DNA of 26,243 nt from CAMFKD01 sp964436955 (GCA_964436955.1 CAYTFC010000041.1:1-26243); one strand, 5' to 3'. Numbered from the stretch's first letter, positions 7,289 through 15,691 are shown. Numbers and translations are program-made. The notes: generated by a model from the sequence alone, not told the origin.

Positions 7289-8215
7289 CTATGCTTGAGC
7301 TTCCACTAGTGCGGCTTCGGCATTTAGCGCTTGACTATCGATTGCACAACCCATTGTGTGGAGTCCATTATCTACATATAATAATGTGCCGGTTATGGCT
7401 GAAGCTAGAGGAGACAACAGAAATACGGCTGCATTTCCAACTTCTTCGGCATGGAGTGGCTTTGTCAGTGGAGAGTTAGCTTCAGCATAGTCAATCATCT
7501 TATCAATGAATCCTATAGCTTTAGCTGCCCGGCTACGCCATGGACCTGCGGAGATTGCATTTACGCGAATGCCCCACTTGCGTCCCGCTTCGAAAGCTAA
7601 TGTTTGAGTGTCGCTTTCAAGCGCAGCTTTAGCGGAGCTCATGCCCCCGCCGTAACCAGGAATGACTTTAGAAGATGCAATATAGGTGAGAGATACTGTT
7701 GCGCCACCTTCGTTCATGATTGGACCAAGGTGCTGCAATAAGCTAATGAATGAATAACTGGAAGCACTAATGGCTGCCAGATAGCCTGCACGACTGGTCT
7801 CTAAAAGAGGCTTTTGTACCTCTGGGCCATTCGCTAGCGAATGAACAAATAGATCAATCTTACCAAAATCTTTTTCGATGGCTTGCGCAACATCTGAAAC
7901 GGTGTAGCCTTGAACTTCTTTGTAACGTTTGTTTTCGGCGATGTCCGCTGGAACGTCTGTGATTGTATCGAAAGAAGCGTCCAATGGATAGATTTTGGCG
8001 AATTCTAACAGTTTGCCGTTGCTCAGCTGGCGTGAGCTATCAAATTTCCCATTTTCCAAGGCGGTTGTGAACATGCGAAGTAATGGTGTCCAGGTGCCTA
8101 TGATAATTTCAGCTCCCGCTTCGGCTAAAGCCTTGGCTATTGCCCATCCAAATCCCTTGTCGTCCCCAATACCTGCAACGAATGCCTTTTTCCCTTTGAG
8201 ATTGAGCTGAAGCAT
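7289..8215 (-). CDS. fabI: Enoyl-[acyl-carrier-protein] reductase [NADH] FabI, plant/chlamydial type
   Basis: From the ATG at 8215 the protein has 308 residues. The N-terminus 'LKGKKAFVAGIGDDKGFGWAIAKALAEAGAE' region is the FabI cofactor loop; the central insert 'KIYPLDASFDTITDVPADIAENKRYK' is characteristic of the long plant, apicomplexan and chlamydial enzymes. 'VHSLANGPEV' and 'ASSYSFISLLQHLGP' hold the first catalytic tyrosine region, and 'PGYGGGMSSAKAALES' the substrate-binding Tyr-x6-Lys. It reduces enoyl-ACP in the last step of fatty-acid elongation. An in-frame GTG at 8236 would add seven residues, but GGAAAG sits properly before the ATG. Single gene, with fold-back sequences on both sides. 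Confidence 0.95.
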   Translation of the reverse strand: MLQLNLKGKKAFVAGIGDDKGFGWAIAKALAEAGAEIIIGTWTPLLRMFTTALENGKFDSSRQLSNGKLLEFAKIYPLDASFDTITDVPADIAENKRYKEVQGYTVSDVAQAIEKDFGKIDLFVHSLANGPEVQKPLLETSRAGYLAAISASSYSFISLLQHLGPIMNEGGATVSLTYIASSKVIPGYGGGMSSAKAALESDTQTLAFEAGRKWGIRVNAISAGPWRSRAAKAIGFIDKMIDYAEANSPLTKPLHAEEVGNAAVFLLSPLASAITGTLLYVDNGLHTMGCAIDSQALNAEAALVEAQA

Positions 8216-8297
8216 GTTCTTTCCATCCTTGTTCACACGTTATTAAGCGAAATTTATAACAAAAGGTCGAGATAATGTCCATATACTGCCGCTTCGC

Positions 8298-8340
8298 CGA
8301 AGCGGCATCAACAAAGGTGTTATTTTATTTTGATGACATT
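8298..8340 (+). repeat. Diverged 43-bp repeat, copy 2, with preceding palindrome
   Basis: This copy matches 5638-5680 at 36 of 43 positions. It overlaps a strong palindrome at 8287-8307 (TGCCGCTTCG and its complement around one base). It lies in the 178-bp gap between the MCP 3' end and the fabI start, upstream of fabI on the opposite strand. Confidence 0.6.
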
Positions 8341-8357
8341 GGGTTGCGACCCAATGT
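8336..8357 (-). terminator. Hairpin downstream of the MCP gene
   Basis: ACATTGGGT and its exact complement form a 9-bp stem around TGCG, 37 bp beyond the MCP stop codon. On the MCP strand an A/T-rich tract without a clean U run follows, so termination is plausible but not certain. Confidence 0.5.
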
Positions 8358-8393
8358 TTCTTTGAGTAGAATGGTTTGTTTTTTTTAGCTGGG

Positions 8394-10544
8394 CTAGACG
8401 AGGATTTCCCTTTCCATTGATGGAGGAGGGGTTCGTGGCCCTAGGTGCGGAGGCATCACGGATTGGTGTTGCAGGCGGGCGACGGTGCTCTGTAAATCTT
8501 TGATGGCTGTGGAAAGATGGGCCAGCGCCGTATGGAACTGTCGTATCGAAGCCGTACTTTGTTGAGCAGCCTCGCTAAGCTCTTCTATGGAGTCCGTGAT
8601 CTGCTTGGCGCCTGAGCTTTGAGTTTCCATACCTTGGTTAACGGATTCAAAGCTGGCCGTTTGTTGCTGCACTTGTGCGATGATCTTCGTGAGAAGGCCG
8701 CTGATGGCGTTAGCTTGTTTCACTCCTTGCCGGATATCTTCGGAAAATTTTGCCACGCCTTCCACACTGGTCGATACTGCGGCTACCATTTGATGCACGA
8801 CTTTCTCGATATCCAACGTAGCAAAGGCTGTCTGATCGGCTAGACGGCGTATTTCAGTGGCTATCACACCAAAGCTACCACCTTTAGCGCCCAGTTTATG
8901 TGCTTCGATAGCAGCATTAAGGGAGAGAAGGTTGGTGCGGTCGGCCACTTTGGTGATTGTTGTAATCACGCCTGTGATGACGCCGGTTTTTTCATTTAGG
9001 CTGGATAGCTTTTCTGCGATCTCTGTTGTGGCATCCACCAGCGCCTTCATGATGTTCTTAAGTCGAGCTAAACCCTCTTTACCAGTGGCTGCGAGTGTTG
9101 AGGTTTCTTCCGCAGCGTGTGTGACTTCGTGAATATAATTGGCGAACTCGTTAGCTGTGGCTGAGATTTCCTTTGCTGTCACTGCTATCTGTTTAGTGGC
9201 TGTTTCTTGTTGGACAATTGTAGTTTCCTGTTCTTTAGCGGCTGCTGCGATTTCTGTGGTTGTGGTAGTAAGTTGTACCCCGGCTCTTTGTAGGTTTTCT
9301 AGAACCTCTTCGATCGAGATGGCCATTTTATTCATTGCCATACCAACTTGGGCAATTTCATCGCTTTGAGTGACGTCCACGCGTACGCCTAAATTGCCTT
9401 TTGCTAGTTGATCCGCTGTAGACACAAGCATGCGCAAGGGTGATAGCATCGCACGTAGCAGTGTAAATGACCCTAGGAAGGCCACAAGCGCAAGAGATAA
9501 CGAGTAGACTAGAGTCATTACCGTGTCATGCTTAATGCTCTCGTAAGTATCCAAGAGGATGCGATCGAGTTGTTCGGCGCCTAAGTCAGAAAACTGAAAT
9601 GTTTCTGACAATGCTTTGGTTGCCGTTACGGTTAACGGCGTCAGTCCTTCGATTTTTTCAGCACCCAAAATGTTCTTGCGGATTGTTGTCAAAAACTCTG
9701 CTACGGATGAAGAAAGATGGGACATGGGCTCTTCCATAGCGGCTTTAAGTTCGAGGTCTTCGAAGTTGTTTTTTTGCGCCTGGGTCGCTCGCCATAATAG
9801 ACCTGAGGTTTGTTTAAGAGCTTGTTCGGCAAGGGCTAGGTGCCCTACTATTTCTTCACGTCTTTGCAGGGAAAGTTCTTTTGCTTTGGCCGCGCGTTCT
9901 GTGAGCGAGGTGAGGTAGACCAATTGCTGCTGTAGATCTGGCATAGAAATGAACAGAATCCATGAAAGGTAAAAGCCGGCAGCTTCGGTGCTGAGCACAA
10001 GGCCAGAGGCCTCTCCAATGAAGGCTGAGAGAGTTCGCAGGTTTTGCATTAGCTGCCCATGTTGGGCTAGACTGGCTTCTGGCGTGAGACTTTTAAAACT
10101 GTTCGTGAGCTCATCCCATTGCGCCTTTAATTTGCCTACCGTTGCATTTCCTTGGCGCCATTCGGTAACGAAACCTTTACCGGAAAAAATAATGGGACCC
10201 AATAAACGATCATTTTCTTCTAATTCGGCAAATGCTTCGGCGATGCGCTGTTCTTCGTGAGCGAGTACATTTTCGAGAGAGGCATCGCCCATGAGAAAAC
10301 GCTGACCAGTTTCTTCGTGCTCAGCGACATACTTAATTAGCGACATAACGGGACGATAGTATCGGATACCGATCAAGCTGCGATAGGCGACTTCAGCGTC
10401 GTTAGTTTGTTCGCGAACCATGACAAAAGCCATAGTCCCTAAGCTGAAGGCAAACAGCAGGCAGATAACCGCAAACTTCTTTGAAAAAGACAGGCGGTTG
10501 AGCAATGTTTTCTTCGGTACAGAAGAAGCGTTATGCTTTGACAT
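8394..10544 (-). CDS. Methyl-accepting chemotaxis protein (orphan)
   Basis: This 716-residue receptor has transmembrane helices at about 24-43 and 341-363 flanking a roughly 300-residue helical sensor region, a HAMP domain at about 364-416 ('RAMLSPLRMLVSTADQLAKGN') and a long coiled-coil signalling domain. The hairpin tip, about 534-571, reads 'ADRTNLLSLNAAIEAHKLGA' then 'GVIATEIRRLADQT': most of the CheW/CheA contact surface is kept, but the usual GRGF is GGSF and the AGE motif is LGA. There is no C-terminal CheR-binding pentapeptide; the tail is proline-rich. No cheA, cheW, cheY or methylation gene occurs in the window. Chlamydiaceae lack chemotaxis, so this suggests a lineage with a retained or acquired signalling pathway. 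The start ATG follows a GAGAGGG ribosome-binding site. Confidence 0.93.
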   Translation of the reverse strand: MSKHNASSVPKKTLLNRLSFSKKFAVICLLFAFSLGTMAFVMVREQTNDAEVAYRSLIGIRYYRPVMSLIKYVAEHEETGQRFLMGDASLENVLAHEEQRIAEAFAELEENDRLLGPIIFSGKGFVTEWRQGNATVGKLKAQWDELTNSFKSLTPEASLAQHGQLMQNLRTLSAFIGEASGLVLSTEAAGFYLSWILFISMPDLQQQLVYLTSLTERAAKAKELSLQRREEIVGHLALAEQALKQTSGLLWRATQAQKNNFEDLELKAAMEEPMSHLSSSVAEFLTTIRKNILGAEKIEGLTPLTVTATKALSETFQFSDLGAEQLDRILLDTYESIKHDTVMTLVYSLSLALVAFLGSFTLLRAMLSPLRMLVSTADQLAKGNLGVRVDVTQSDEIAQVGMAMNKMAISIEEVLENLQRAGVQLTTTTTEIAAAAKEQETTIVQQETATKQIAVTAKEISATANEFANYIHEVTHAAEETSTLAATGKEGLARLKNIMKALVDATTEIAEKLSSLNEKTGVITGVITTITKVADRTNLLSLNAAIEAHKLGAKGGSFGVIATEIRRLADQTAFATLDIEKVVHQMVAAVSTSVEGVAKFSEDIRQGVKQANAISGLLTKIIAQVQQQTASFESVNQGMETQSSGAKQITDSIEELSEAAQQSTASIRQFHTALAHLSTAIKDLQSTVARLQHQSVMPPHLGPRTPPPSMEREILV

Positions 10545-10671
10545 ATCCCTCTCGTTGCATGCTTGTTTTTAGATTCATAGGCTGTAAGCCGATTCCTTGG
10601 CAAGAGTAACCTTCTTCTTGTTGCAGCAAATGTTCTGCAGTTTTAGACTTACTTGCATTAGAGAGGTGGTA

Positions 10672-11577
10672 ATGAAAATTCGTTGGCTTTATGGCTTTGC
10701 TGTAGCACTTGTAGCGTTAGGTGGTTATGGATTGGAACGCGAGTACAATGAGCGCACACAGGGCTTTGGGCCATCGGCGATTGCCACTAATTTTCTATAT
10801 GAAGAATCTTGGGAAATTCCCTCTTTATCATCGGATCAACGGGAATCTTTGAACGCCATCCTGTCGCAGCGCTTTACGTATCTTGGGAAGGGTACGCAAA
10901 GTTATGTTTTGGAAAGTGAAGATCACCGTTATGTGATTAAATTTTTTAAGGGTAAGCATCTTTATTTTTACGATTGGTTAAAGCCAATGGTCTCGCTTCC
11001 TCTTGTGGGACGTCTTTTAGAAGAGGATTGGCAACGCCGAGAAGCGAAGCGAAACAAAATCTATAACGGATGTAAACTGGCCTATTTGGAGATGTCGGTT
11101 GATTCTGGCGTGGAATTTGTGCATTTGAATCCTTCGGAAGATCTTCCCAATCAAATTGTGATTGTAGATGCCATAGGACGCGAACATATTCTCAATCCTA
11201 ACGACATCCCTTTCTACCTTCAGAGAAAGGGAGCGTCATTCCGGTCGACCTTGAGCGAGTTAAAACAAAAGAATGATCTGGAAGGAGCGCAAGCGCTGAT
11301 CACAGATCTTTTTGCGTACCTTGTTGAACGTTCGCAGAGAGGTATCTATGACCGTGATAACAACTCCATGGCTAATTTAGGTTGCCTCGATGGCCACGTG
11401 GCCACTTTGGATGTGGGCAATCTTTCAAAAGATCCTGAGGTCACTATTCCTGCTGAATATTGCCGACGGATTGTACGACATACGCTGGGCGTTGAGCAGT
11501 GGCTGGCAACGTATTGGCCGGAGCTTTTGCCTGAATACCATGCTCAAGTTGCTGTTCTACAAGCTGCCAGCAGCTAA
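10672..11577 (+). CDS. Kinase-fold protein with N-terminal signal/anchor
   Basis: Using the ATG at 10672, backed by GAGAGGTGG, gives 301 residues; an upstream in-frame start at 10597 would bury the hydrophobic N-terminus. Residues 8-20 form a short hydrophobic segment. The body has kinase-like landmarks: glycine loop LGKGTQSYV (71-79), a VIKFFK lysine (K90), a possible alpha-C glutamate in 'QRREAKRNK', a catalytic-loop-like 'GIYDRDNNSMANLG' (225-237, Asp227/229 and Asn235) and 'ATLDVGNLS' (DVG, 247-249) for metal binding. Unlike the other kinase-like protein here, the catalytic residues look retained. It is divergently transcribed from the MCP gene across 127 bp. If the N-terminus is a cleaved signal, the domain would be exported, which is unusual for an ATP-dependent enzyme. 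The substrate is unknown. Confidence 0.72.
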   Translation: MKIRWLYGFAVALVALGGYGLEREYNERTQGFGPSAIATNFLYEESWEIPSLSSDQRESLNAILSQRFTYLGKGTQSYVLESEDHRYVIKFFKGKHLYFYDWLKPMVSLPLVGRLLEEDWQRREAKRNKIYNGCKLAYLEMSVDSGVEFVHLNPSEDLPNQIVIVDAIGREHILNPNDIPFYLQRKGASFRSTLSELKQKNDLEGAQALITDLFAYLVERSQRGIYDRDNNSMANLGCLDGHVATLDVGNLSKDPEVTIPAEYCRRIVRHTLGVEQWLATYWPELLPEYHAQVAVLQAASS

Positions 11578-11580
11578 GCG

Positions 11581-11654
11581 TTTTTAGGATTTTTACCACG
11601 TACTCTAATTGCGCTGACTAGTGCAATTAGAGTACGTGGTAAAAATCCTAAAAA
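11581..11654. terminator. 32-bp perfect inverted repeat, likely bidirectional terminator
   Basis: The arms 11581-11612 and 11623-11654 are exact reverse complements around a 10-base loop, with T-rich and A-rich ends so that the hairpin ends in a U tract when read from either side. It starts 4 bp after the stop of the kinase-fold gene and faces the convergent gene ending at 11709. A 32-bp perfect stem is longer than a normal terminator needs and may also be a recent mobile or recombination-derived palindrome. Confidence 0.85.
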
Positions 11655-11708
11655 ATCCCAACAGACTTTCATTAACGACATTTAATCATGAGTTTAGTCT
11701 AAGTTTTT

Positions 11709-12191
11709 TCAGCCAAAAGAAGGTTTTTGAGGTCCTTCTTCACTTATATTGTGTTCGTCTAAGAATTCTTGGAGTTTTTCGCGGTGGAGATCCAGCTGTT
11801 CTAAAACATGCTCTACAGAAGTTTTCAGTTGTTGTGATTTTTGACCACTGGAGCTACTTGCTTGCTCCTTAGAATGATTGGAGAGTATTTCTACTAGCTG
11901 GTCGTAAATGCTAACGAGCTTTGCTTTCACGCTTTCGATAGTGGATTCTTCAGGTGGATTCTTGCTATCCGTTTTGGCAACAGTTCCTGGTTGATCCCAG
12001 CCTAATTGACCTCTGACGATGTCGTTATTAGCAATAGCCATTCCTGAAACCACAGCAAAGAATAACAAAACACTAGTGATCAAAAAACTGACGAAGTTTC
12101 GAATGACCAGTGCAACGGTGACAACAAAGATTAATCCTGAAACAAGAAGAGCTAAAGTATTGCCTGACATATAGTTATCTAAACCTTCCAT
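11709..12191 (-). CDS. Two-TM protein with C-terminal coiled coil, possible inclusion-membrane-type protein
   Basis: This 160-residue protein starts at an ATG with a GGGGAG ribosome-binding site. Two hydrophobic segments lie close together near the N-terminus (about 12-30 and 33-53) with a tiny turn (RN), then a polar Ser/Gln-rich region and a helical coiled-coil stretch (about 85-147). A closely spaced two-helix hairpin of this kind is the hallmark used to predict chlamydial Inc proteins, but it is also found in ordinary small membrane proteins. It follows folC by 39 bp and may be the last gene of that operon. I do not recognise a family. Confidence 0.78.
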   Translation of the reverse strand: MEGLDNYMSGNTLALLVSGLIFVVTVALVIRNFVSFLITSVLLFFAVVSGMAIANNDIVRGQLGWDQPGTVAKTDSKNPPEESTIESVKAKLVSIYDQLVEILSNHSKEQASSSSGQKSQQLKTSVEHVLEQLDLHREKLQEFLDEHNISEEGPQKPSFG

Positions 12192-12230
12192 CGAATTCTC
12201 CCCACATCTACTTCTTAATGCTCATCTTGC

Positions 12231-13442
12231 CTACTTAGTATTTTTTTGTATATCTCGAGGCTCGTTTAGATTTAGTTGATCAAGTTCTTGGGGAAGTCCC
12301 AGTGCTGAACGCGCTTCGCTCATAATAAAGAAACTGCCGCATATCAGACTAGGCATGGCGGAGTAACTTGCTACCTTAATTCCTTCAGCAACAGAGGCAT
12401 GTGCTGAAAATTGGCCTGTAGGGAGAATAGCTTCGGCTTTTCGTTTAAGAATCTCTATGGGCATAGCTCGTTCGTGGTTTGCCGCCACCAAATGAATGTG
12501 GGTAGACTTTTGCAGTAAGCGAAGACAGTTGACGACGTCTTTATCTGCTGAGAAGCCACACACGACACAGAACTTAGACCAGGGAAGGCTTTGTAACAGG
12601 CGAGTGATGCCATCGGCGTTATGACCCACATCTAAAATAACGTCATTATATTGTTCCATGCGACAGGGAGGACGGCTTGTCAATGCGATATGACGAATAG
12701 CAGCTGGTATTGGAAACGGTAGTTGATCAAGGGCTGTATTCACAATCGCATTGTTTTCGTCGTCGTAATTATGGAAATCTCCTTCTACAGAAGTCACTTT
12801 TGCATTGTTGCTTGCTGCGATTTCAAAGAGGACTGGCAAGCACGCTTTTGGCCCTAACACCACTGCGGTATTGGGTTTAATGATCCCGCCTTTTTCGGCT
12901 GCAATGGCTTCTATCGTGTCACCTAGGATGTTGACATGATCTAGGCTGATGGATGTGATTATAGACAGAATAGGATTTACGATATTAGTGGAGTCTAGTC
13001 TGCCTCCGAGTCCTACCTCTAGAACGACATAATCCACTTTTTTATTGGCGAAGTGTTTTAGAGCTGCGCAAGTGGTTAGTTCGAAGAAAGACGGAGACAA
13101 GCCTTGCTTTTCACAAACTGCAAAGCATTCTGCAAGAAGTTCTGTGATCTCATGTTCTGAAATGAGCTCACCGTTGACCTGGATGCGTTCGCGAAACGTT
13201 GAGATGTGAGGGGAGGTATATGTTCCAACATTGTATCCGGAGAGCTTTAGGGCACAAGCCAGTTTGGTTACAGTTGATCCCTTACCGTTGGTCCCGGCAA
13301 CATGTACAATTTTATATTGTTTGTGCGGGCAGCCTAGTGCTGCGTTAAGCTGGCGAGTTGTTTCTAAGGTCATGTCTTTGGATACAGATTGCTTTTGAAG
13401 CAACCACAAACGACTTAGCAAGTTGGAGTAGACATCTGTCAT
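12231..13442 (-). CDS. folC: Folylpolyglutamate synthase / dihydrofolate synthase FolC
   Basis: This 403-residue Mur-ligase-family enzyme has the P-loop VAGTNGKGS (about 48-56), the 'TYTSPHIS' substrate loop, 'VVLEVGLGGRLDSTN' and 'TSISLDHVNILG' metal and folate contacts, and a C-terminal domain with 'ILDVGHNADG'. It adds glutamate to dihydropteroate and/or to folates. Its ATG overlaps the stop of the PHP gene (ATGA), so it is translated as part of the nusB-murB-PHP-folC operon. It is the second folate-related locus in the window, besides folB. The length is a little short for the family but no motif is missing. Confidence 0.92.
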   Translation of the reverse strand: MTDVYSNLLSRLWLLQKQSVSKDMTLETTRQLNAALGCPHKQYKIVHVAGTNGKGSTVTKLACALKLSGYNVGTYTSPHISTFRERIQVNGELISEHEITELLAECFAVCEKQGLSPSFFELTTCAALKHFANKKVDYVVLEVGLGGRLDSTNIVNPILSIITSISLDHVNILGDTIEAIAAEKGGIIKPNTAVVLGPKACLPVLFEIAASNNAKVTSVEGDFHNYDDENNAIVNTALDQLPFPIPAAIRHIALTSRPPCRMEQYNDVILDVGHNADGITRLLQSLPWSKFCVVCGFSADKDVVNCLRLLQKSTHIHLVAANHERAMPIEILKRKAEAILPTGQFSAHASVAEGIKVASYSAMPSLICGSFFIMSEARSALGLPQELDQLNLNEPRDIQKNTK

Positions 13443-14269
13443 ATTAGGTGGCTTTTGTGGTGGCTAAGCAAGCGCTCAAACGTTTCGGCAGGTGCCCAAG
13501 AGCTACCTAATATGGTAGATGGCTTGGTTTCACCGTGAAAATCGGAGCCACCAGTGATAAACCACCCATTCCTACTGGCGACATCAACCCATTTTTGGCA
13601 TTGATCCTTATTGAAGAATCCATAGTAGGCTTCGATGCCATCGAAATCCATTTCCACCAATTTTTTAACAGCGCTTTCTTTGGTAATGAGGTGTGGATGA
13701 GCAATCACTGCTAGCCCACCAGCCTCATGGATGGTTTGAATTGTTTCTTCGATGCTAAAGCGAGCCCCAGAAACAAAACAGAGAGCACCATCGCGTAGAT
13801 ATTTTTTAAAGGCGCTTGCAATAGTATCAACATATCCTTTGCGCACCATTGCAGCCGCTATGTGGGGGCGGCCTATGGAGCCCTGCTCATGACCTTCGAT
13901 TTCCTTTGGATCGATTAGCATTTTGTGGGCTGCTAGCAACTTCAAGATGGCTTCATTTCTATCTTTGCGTCTAAGTCGATGGCTATCCACCATACGTGTG
14001 ATGGCCGGGTGCGATGGGATGAATGAATATCCAAGGATGTGGATAGCAAAACCTTCATGCGATGCCGAAAACTCGATTCCTGGAATCACTTCGACCTGAT
14101 GTTGTCTACCAATTTCAAAAGCTTCTGGGTAAGCGCAGGCCGTATCGTGATCGGTGATGGAAAGCCCTTTGAGTCCTCTCGCAACGGCTAATTGAATTAA
14201 CTCTGCAGGAGTGCTGGTTCCGTCCGAATAGGTGCTGTGGCAATGTAAATCCGCGCGAATTTCATTCAT
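13439..14269 (-). CDS. PHP-domain phosphoesterase (RNase AM/YciV-like)
   Basis: This 276-residue protein shows the complete set of PHP metal ligands: DLHCHSTYSDG at the N-terminus, ITDHDT, the 'PGIEFSA' glutamate, 'HILGY', AHPH and the final GSDFHG. Proteins of this form include E. coli YciV (RNase AM) and 3',5'-nucleoside bisphosphate phosphatases, which degrade short RNA 5' ends or pAp-type nucleotides in the cytosol. Its start overlaps the end of murB by 8 bp and its stop overlaps the start of folC by 4 bp, a strongly coupled arrangement. The exact substrate cannot be read from sequence. Confidence 0.88.
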   Translation of the reverse strand: MNEIRADLHCHSTYSDGTSTPAELIQLAVARGLKGLSITDHDTACAYPEAFEIGRQHQVEVIPGIEFSASHEGFAIHILGYSFIPSHPAITRMVDSHRLRRKDRNEAILKLLAAHKMLIDPKEIEGHEQGSIGRPHIAAAMVRKGYVDTIASAFKKYLRDGALCFVSGARFSIEETIQTIHEAGGLAVIAHPHLITKESAVKKLVEMDFDGIEAYYGFFNKDQCQKWVDVASRNGWFITGGSDFHGETKPSTILGSSWAPAETFERLLSHHKSHLI

Positions 14270-15134
14270 AGGATCTTGTCTCGTAGGGAATATGGAGTAC
14301 TTCAGTTTCTAACTTGATGCCCGTGCTCTGTTGAACACGTTGGCTAATCTCTTGAATGAGTTGCAACACGTCGCCCGCGCTTGCACATCCCTTATTTACG
14401 ATGAAGTTGGCGTGCATGTCCGAGATTTCAGCACCACCTACGCGCATGCCTTTCAAGCCGCAACGATCGATTAATGCCCCAGCGGAATTGTCAATCGGAT
14501 TACGAAAAATGCAACCGGCGGACTTTTCGCTGTATGGCTGGGTGTTCTGACGATACCGCACAATCTCGAGCTGTTCTTCGCGTGCTTCTTTGCTGGCAGA
14601 AAGTACAAATGTCGCTGCTGCGATGGCTCCTTTGAGCCGCTGAAAAGAAGAAGTACGGTAGGAAAATGTCAGTTCGTCTTTTTGGTAGGTTTTGAGGGAG
14701 CCGTCATATTGAATGAAGTCGACTGAAGTAAGGTAACTACAGGTTTCGGTGCCGTTTGCTCCCGCATTCATATAGATAGCTCCACCGACGGAACCAGGGA
14801 TACCTGAAGCAAACTCTAAGCCAGACCAGCCATGGCGTGCAGTATAGGCACCTAGACGGGAAAAATTATATCCCGCACCTACATAAAATGTGCCTTGGGG
14901 ATCGTGACGCAAAAAATCGATTTTATTGTGAATGACAAGGCCGTTATACCCACGGTCGTCAAAAAGACAATTGCTTCCTCGTCCAAGCACAAAATAGGGC
15001 AAATCATGGTGCAAGGCGTACTGAAGTGATTCTTGCAACTGGCTTACTGAAGCAACCATTACATAATAACGGGCTGGACCGCCGATACCAAATGTAGAAA
15101 GCGCGCATAGGGGATGGTTATCGATGATCTGCAT
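14262..15134 (-). CDS. murB: UDP-N-acetylenolpyruvoylglucosamine reductase MurB
   Basis: This 290-residue FAD enzyme carries 'TFGIGGPARYYV' at the N-terminus, 'VLGRGSNCLFDD' and 'GLEFASGIPGSVGGAIYMNAG' region for FAD binding, the 'SYRTSSFQ' substrate tyrosine/arginine, the catalytic 'SAGCIFRNP' near 205-215 and 'HANFIVNKG' with the closing glutamate. The lack of the longer type I insertion makes it a type II MurB. It produces UDP-MurNAc for peptidoglycan precursors. The nusB-murB adjacency (3 bp apart) is the CT832-CT831 order of C. trachomatis. Confidence 0.95.
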   Translation of the reverse strand: MQIIDNHPLCALSTFGIGGPARYYVMVASVSQLQESLQYALHHDLPYFVLGRGSNCLFDDRGYNGLVIHNKIDFLRHDPQGTFYVGAGYNFSRLGAYTARHGWSGLEFASGIPGSVGGAIYMNAGANGTETCSYLTSVDFIQYDGSLKTYQKDELTFSYRTSSFQRLKGAIAAATFVLSASKEAREEQLEIVRYRQNTQPYSEKSAGCIFRNPIDNSAGALIDRCGLKGMRVGGAEISDMHANFIVNKGCASAGDVLQLIQEISQRVQQSTGIKLETEVLHIPYETRSYE

Positions 15135-15137
15135 GAA

Positions 15138-15653
15138 TTACTCTTCGGACGGAGGTTGTTCCTGTGAGGCCTCGTGGGCTAATTCTTGCGCTTTTTTAAG
15201 ATCCTCGACGCGTTGCTCCAATTCAAGTTGATCGCTAACCACGCCTTCACTTTTTTTGTATAGGCAGTCAAGAACTGCGTTCACAAAGGCAGCGGCCTCT
15301 GGCGAACTAAACTTTCGTGCAAGCCGCACAGCTTCAGCAATGGCCACTTTAGGTGGTATGGACCCATCGTAGAGCATTTCGAACACACCAAGACGGAGAA
15401 TATTAAGCTCGACGGTAGGAATACGTACAGGGTCGTATGCTTGTGACGCGGAGGTGATGTCTTCATCGATTTGCTCCAGGCCCTTTACAACGATTAAGGC
15501 ACGGTCATATGCTGTACTCACAGTGGTTTGAGATATCCCAAGCTCATGGGAAAGCAAAGTTTCTAGAGCTTCTCGATCGGCAGAGCCAATTCCTATACTG
15601 TAGAGGATTTGTAATACAATTTCGCGAAGCTTTTGGGCCGGGACACCACTCAT
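15138..15653 (-). CDS. nusB: Transcription antitermination factor NusB
   Basis: The product has 171 residues, slightly longer than usual because of an acidic, glutamine-rich tail. The all-helical NusB core is recognisable from 'KLREIVLQILYSIGIG' through 'PTVELNILRLGVFEML' and 'PPKVAIAEAVRLARKFSSPEAAAFVNAVLDCL', whose shorter pieces are the family signature. NusB with S10 binds boxA RNA and supports rRNA transcription antitermination. It is the first gene of the operon that continues through murB, the PHP gene and folC. A TATACT box lies 33 bp upstream on the same strand. Confidence 0.92.
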   Translation of the reverse strand: MSGVPAQKLREIVLQILYSIGIGSADREALETLLSHELGISQTTVSTAYDRALIVVKGLEQIDEDITSASQAYDPVRIPTVELNILRLGVFEMLYDGSIPPKVAIAEAVRLARKFSSPEAAAFVNAVLDCLYKKSEGVVSDQLELEQRVEDLKKAQELAHEASQEQPPSEE

Positions 15654-15685
15654 AATCTAACTCTTTTTATGTATAAGAGGCACAA

Positions 15686-15691
15686 AGTATA
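15686..15691 (-). promoter_or_regulatory. Candidate -10 box for the nusB operon
   Basis: TATACT on the - strand lies about 33 bp upstream of the nusB ATG and 5' of no other gene. The -35 region is a poor match (GTCCTT with 17 bp spacing), so the assignment is tentative. Confidence 0.35.

Noticed and set aside
11621..11872. Short + strand open frame running from the palindrome into the convergent gene
   Set aside because: Begins inside the 32-bp inverted repeat and lies antisense to the two-TM gene with a good ribosome-binding site; no domain.
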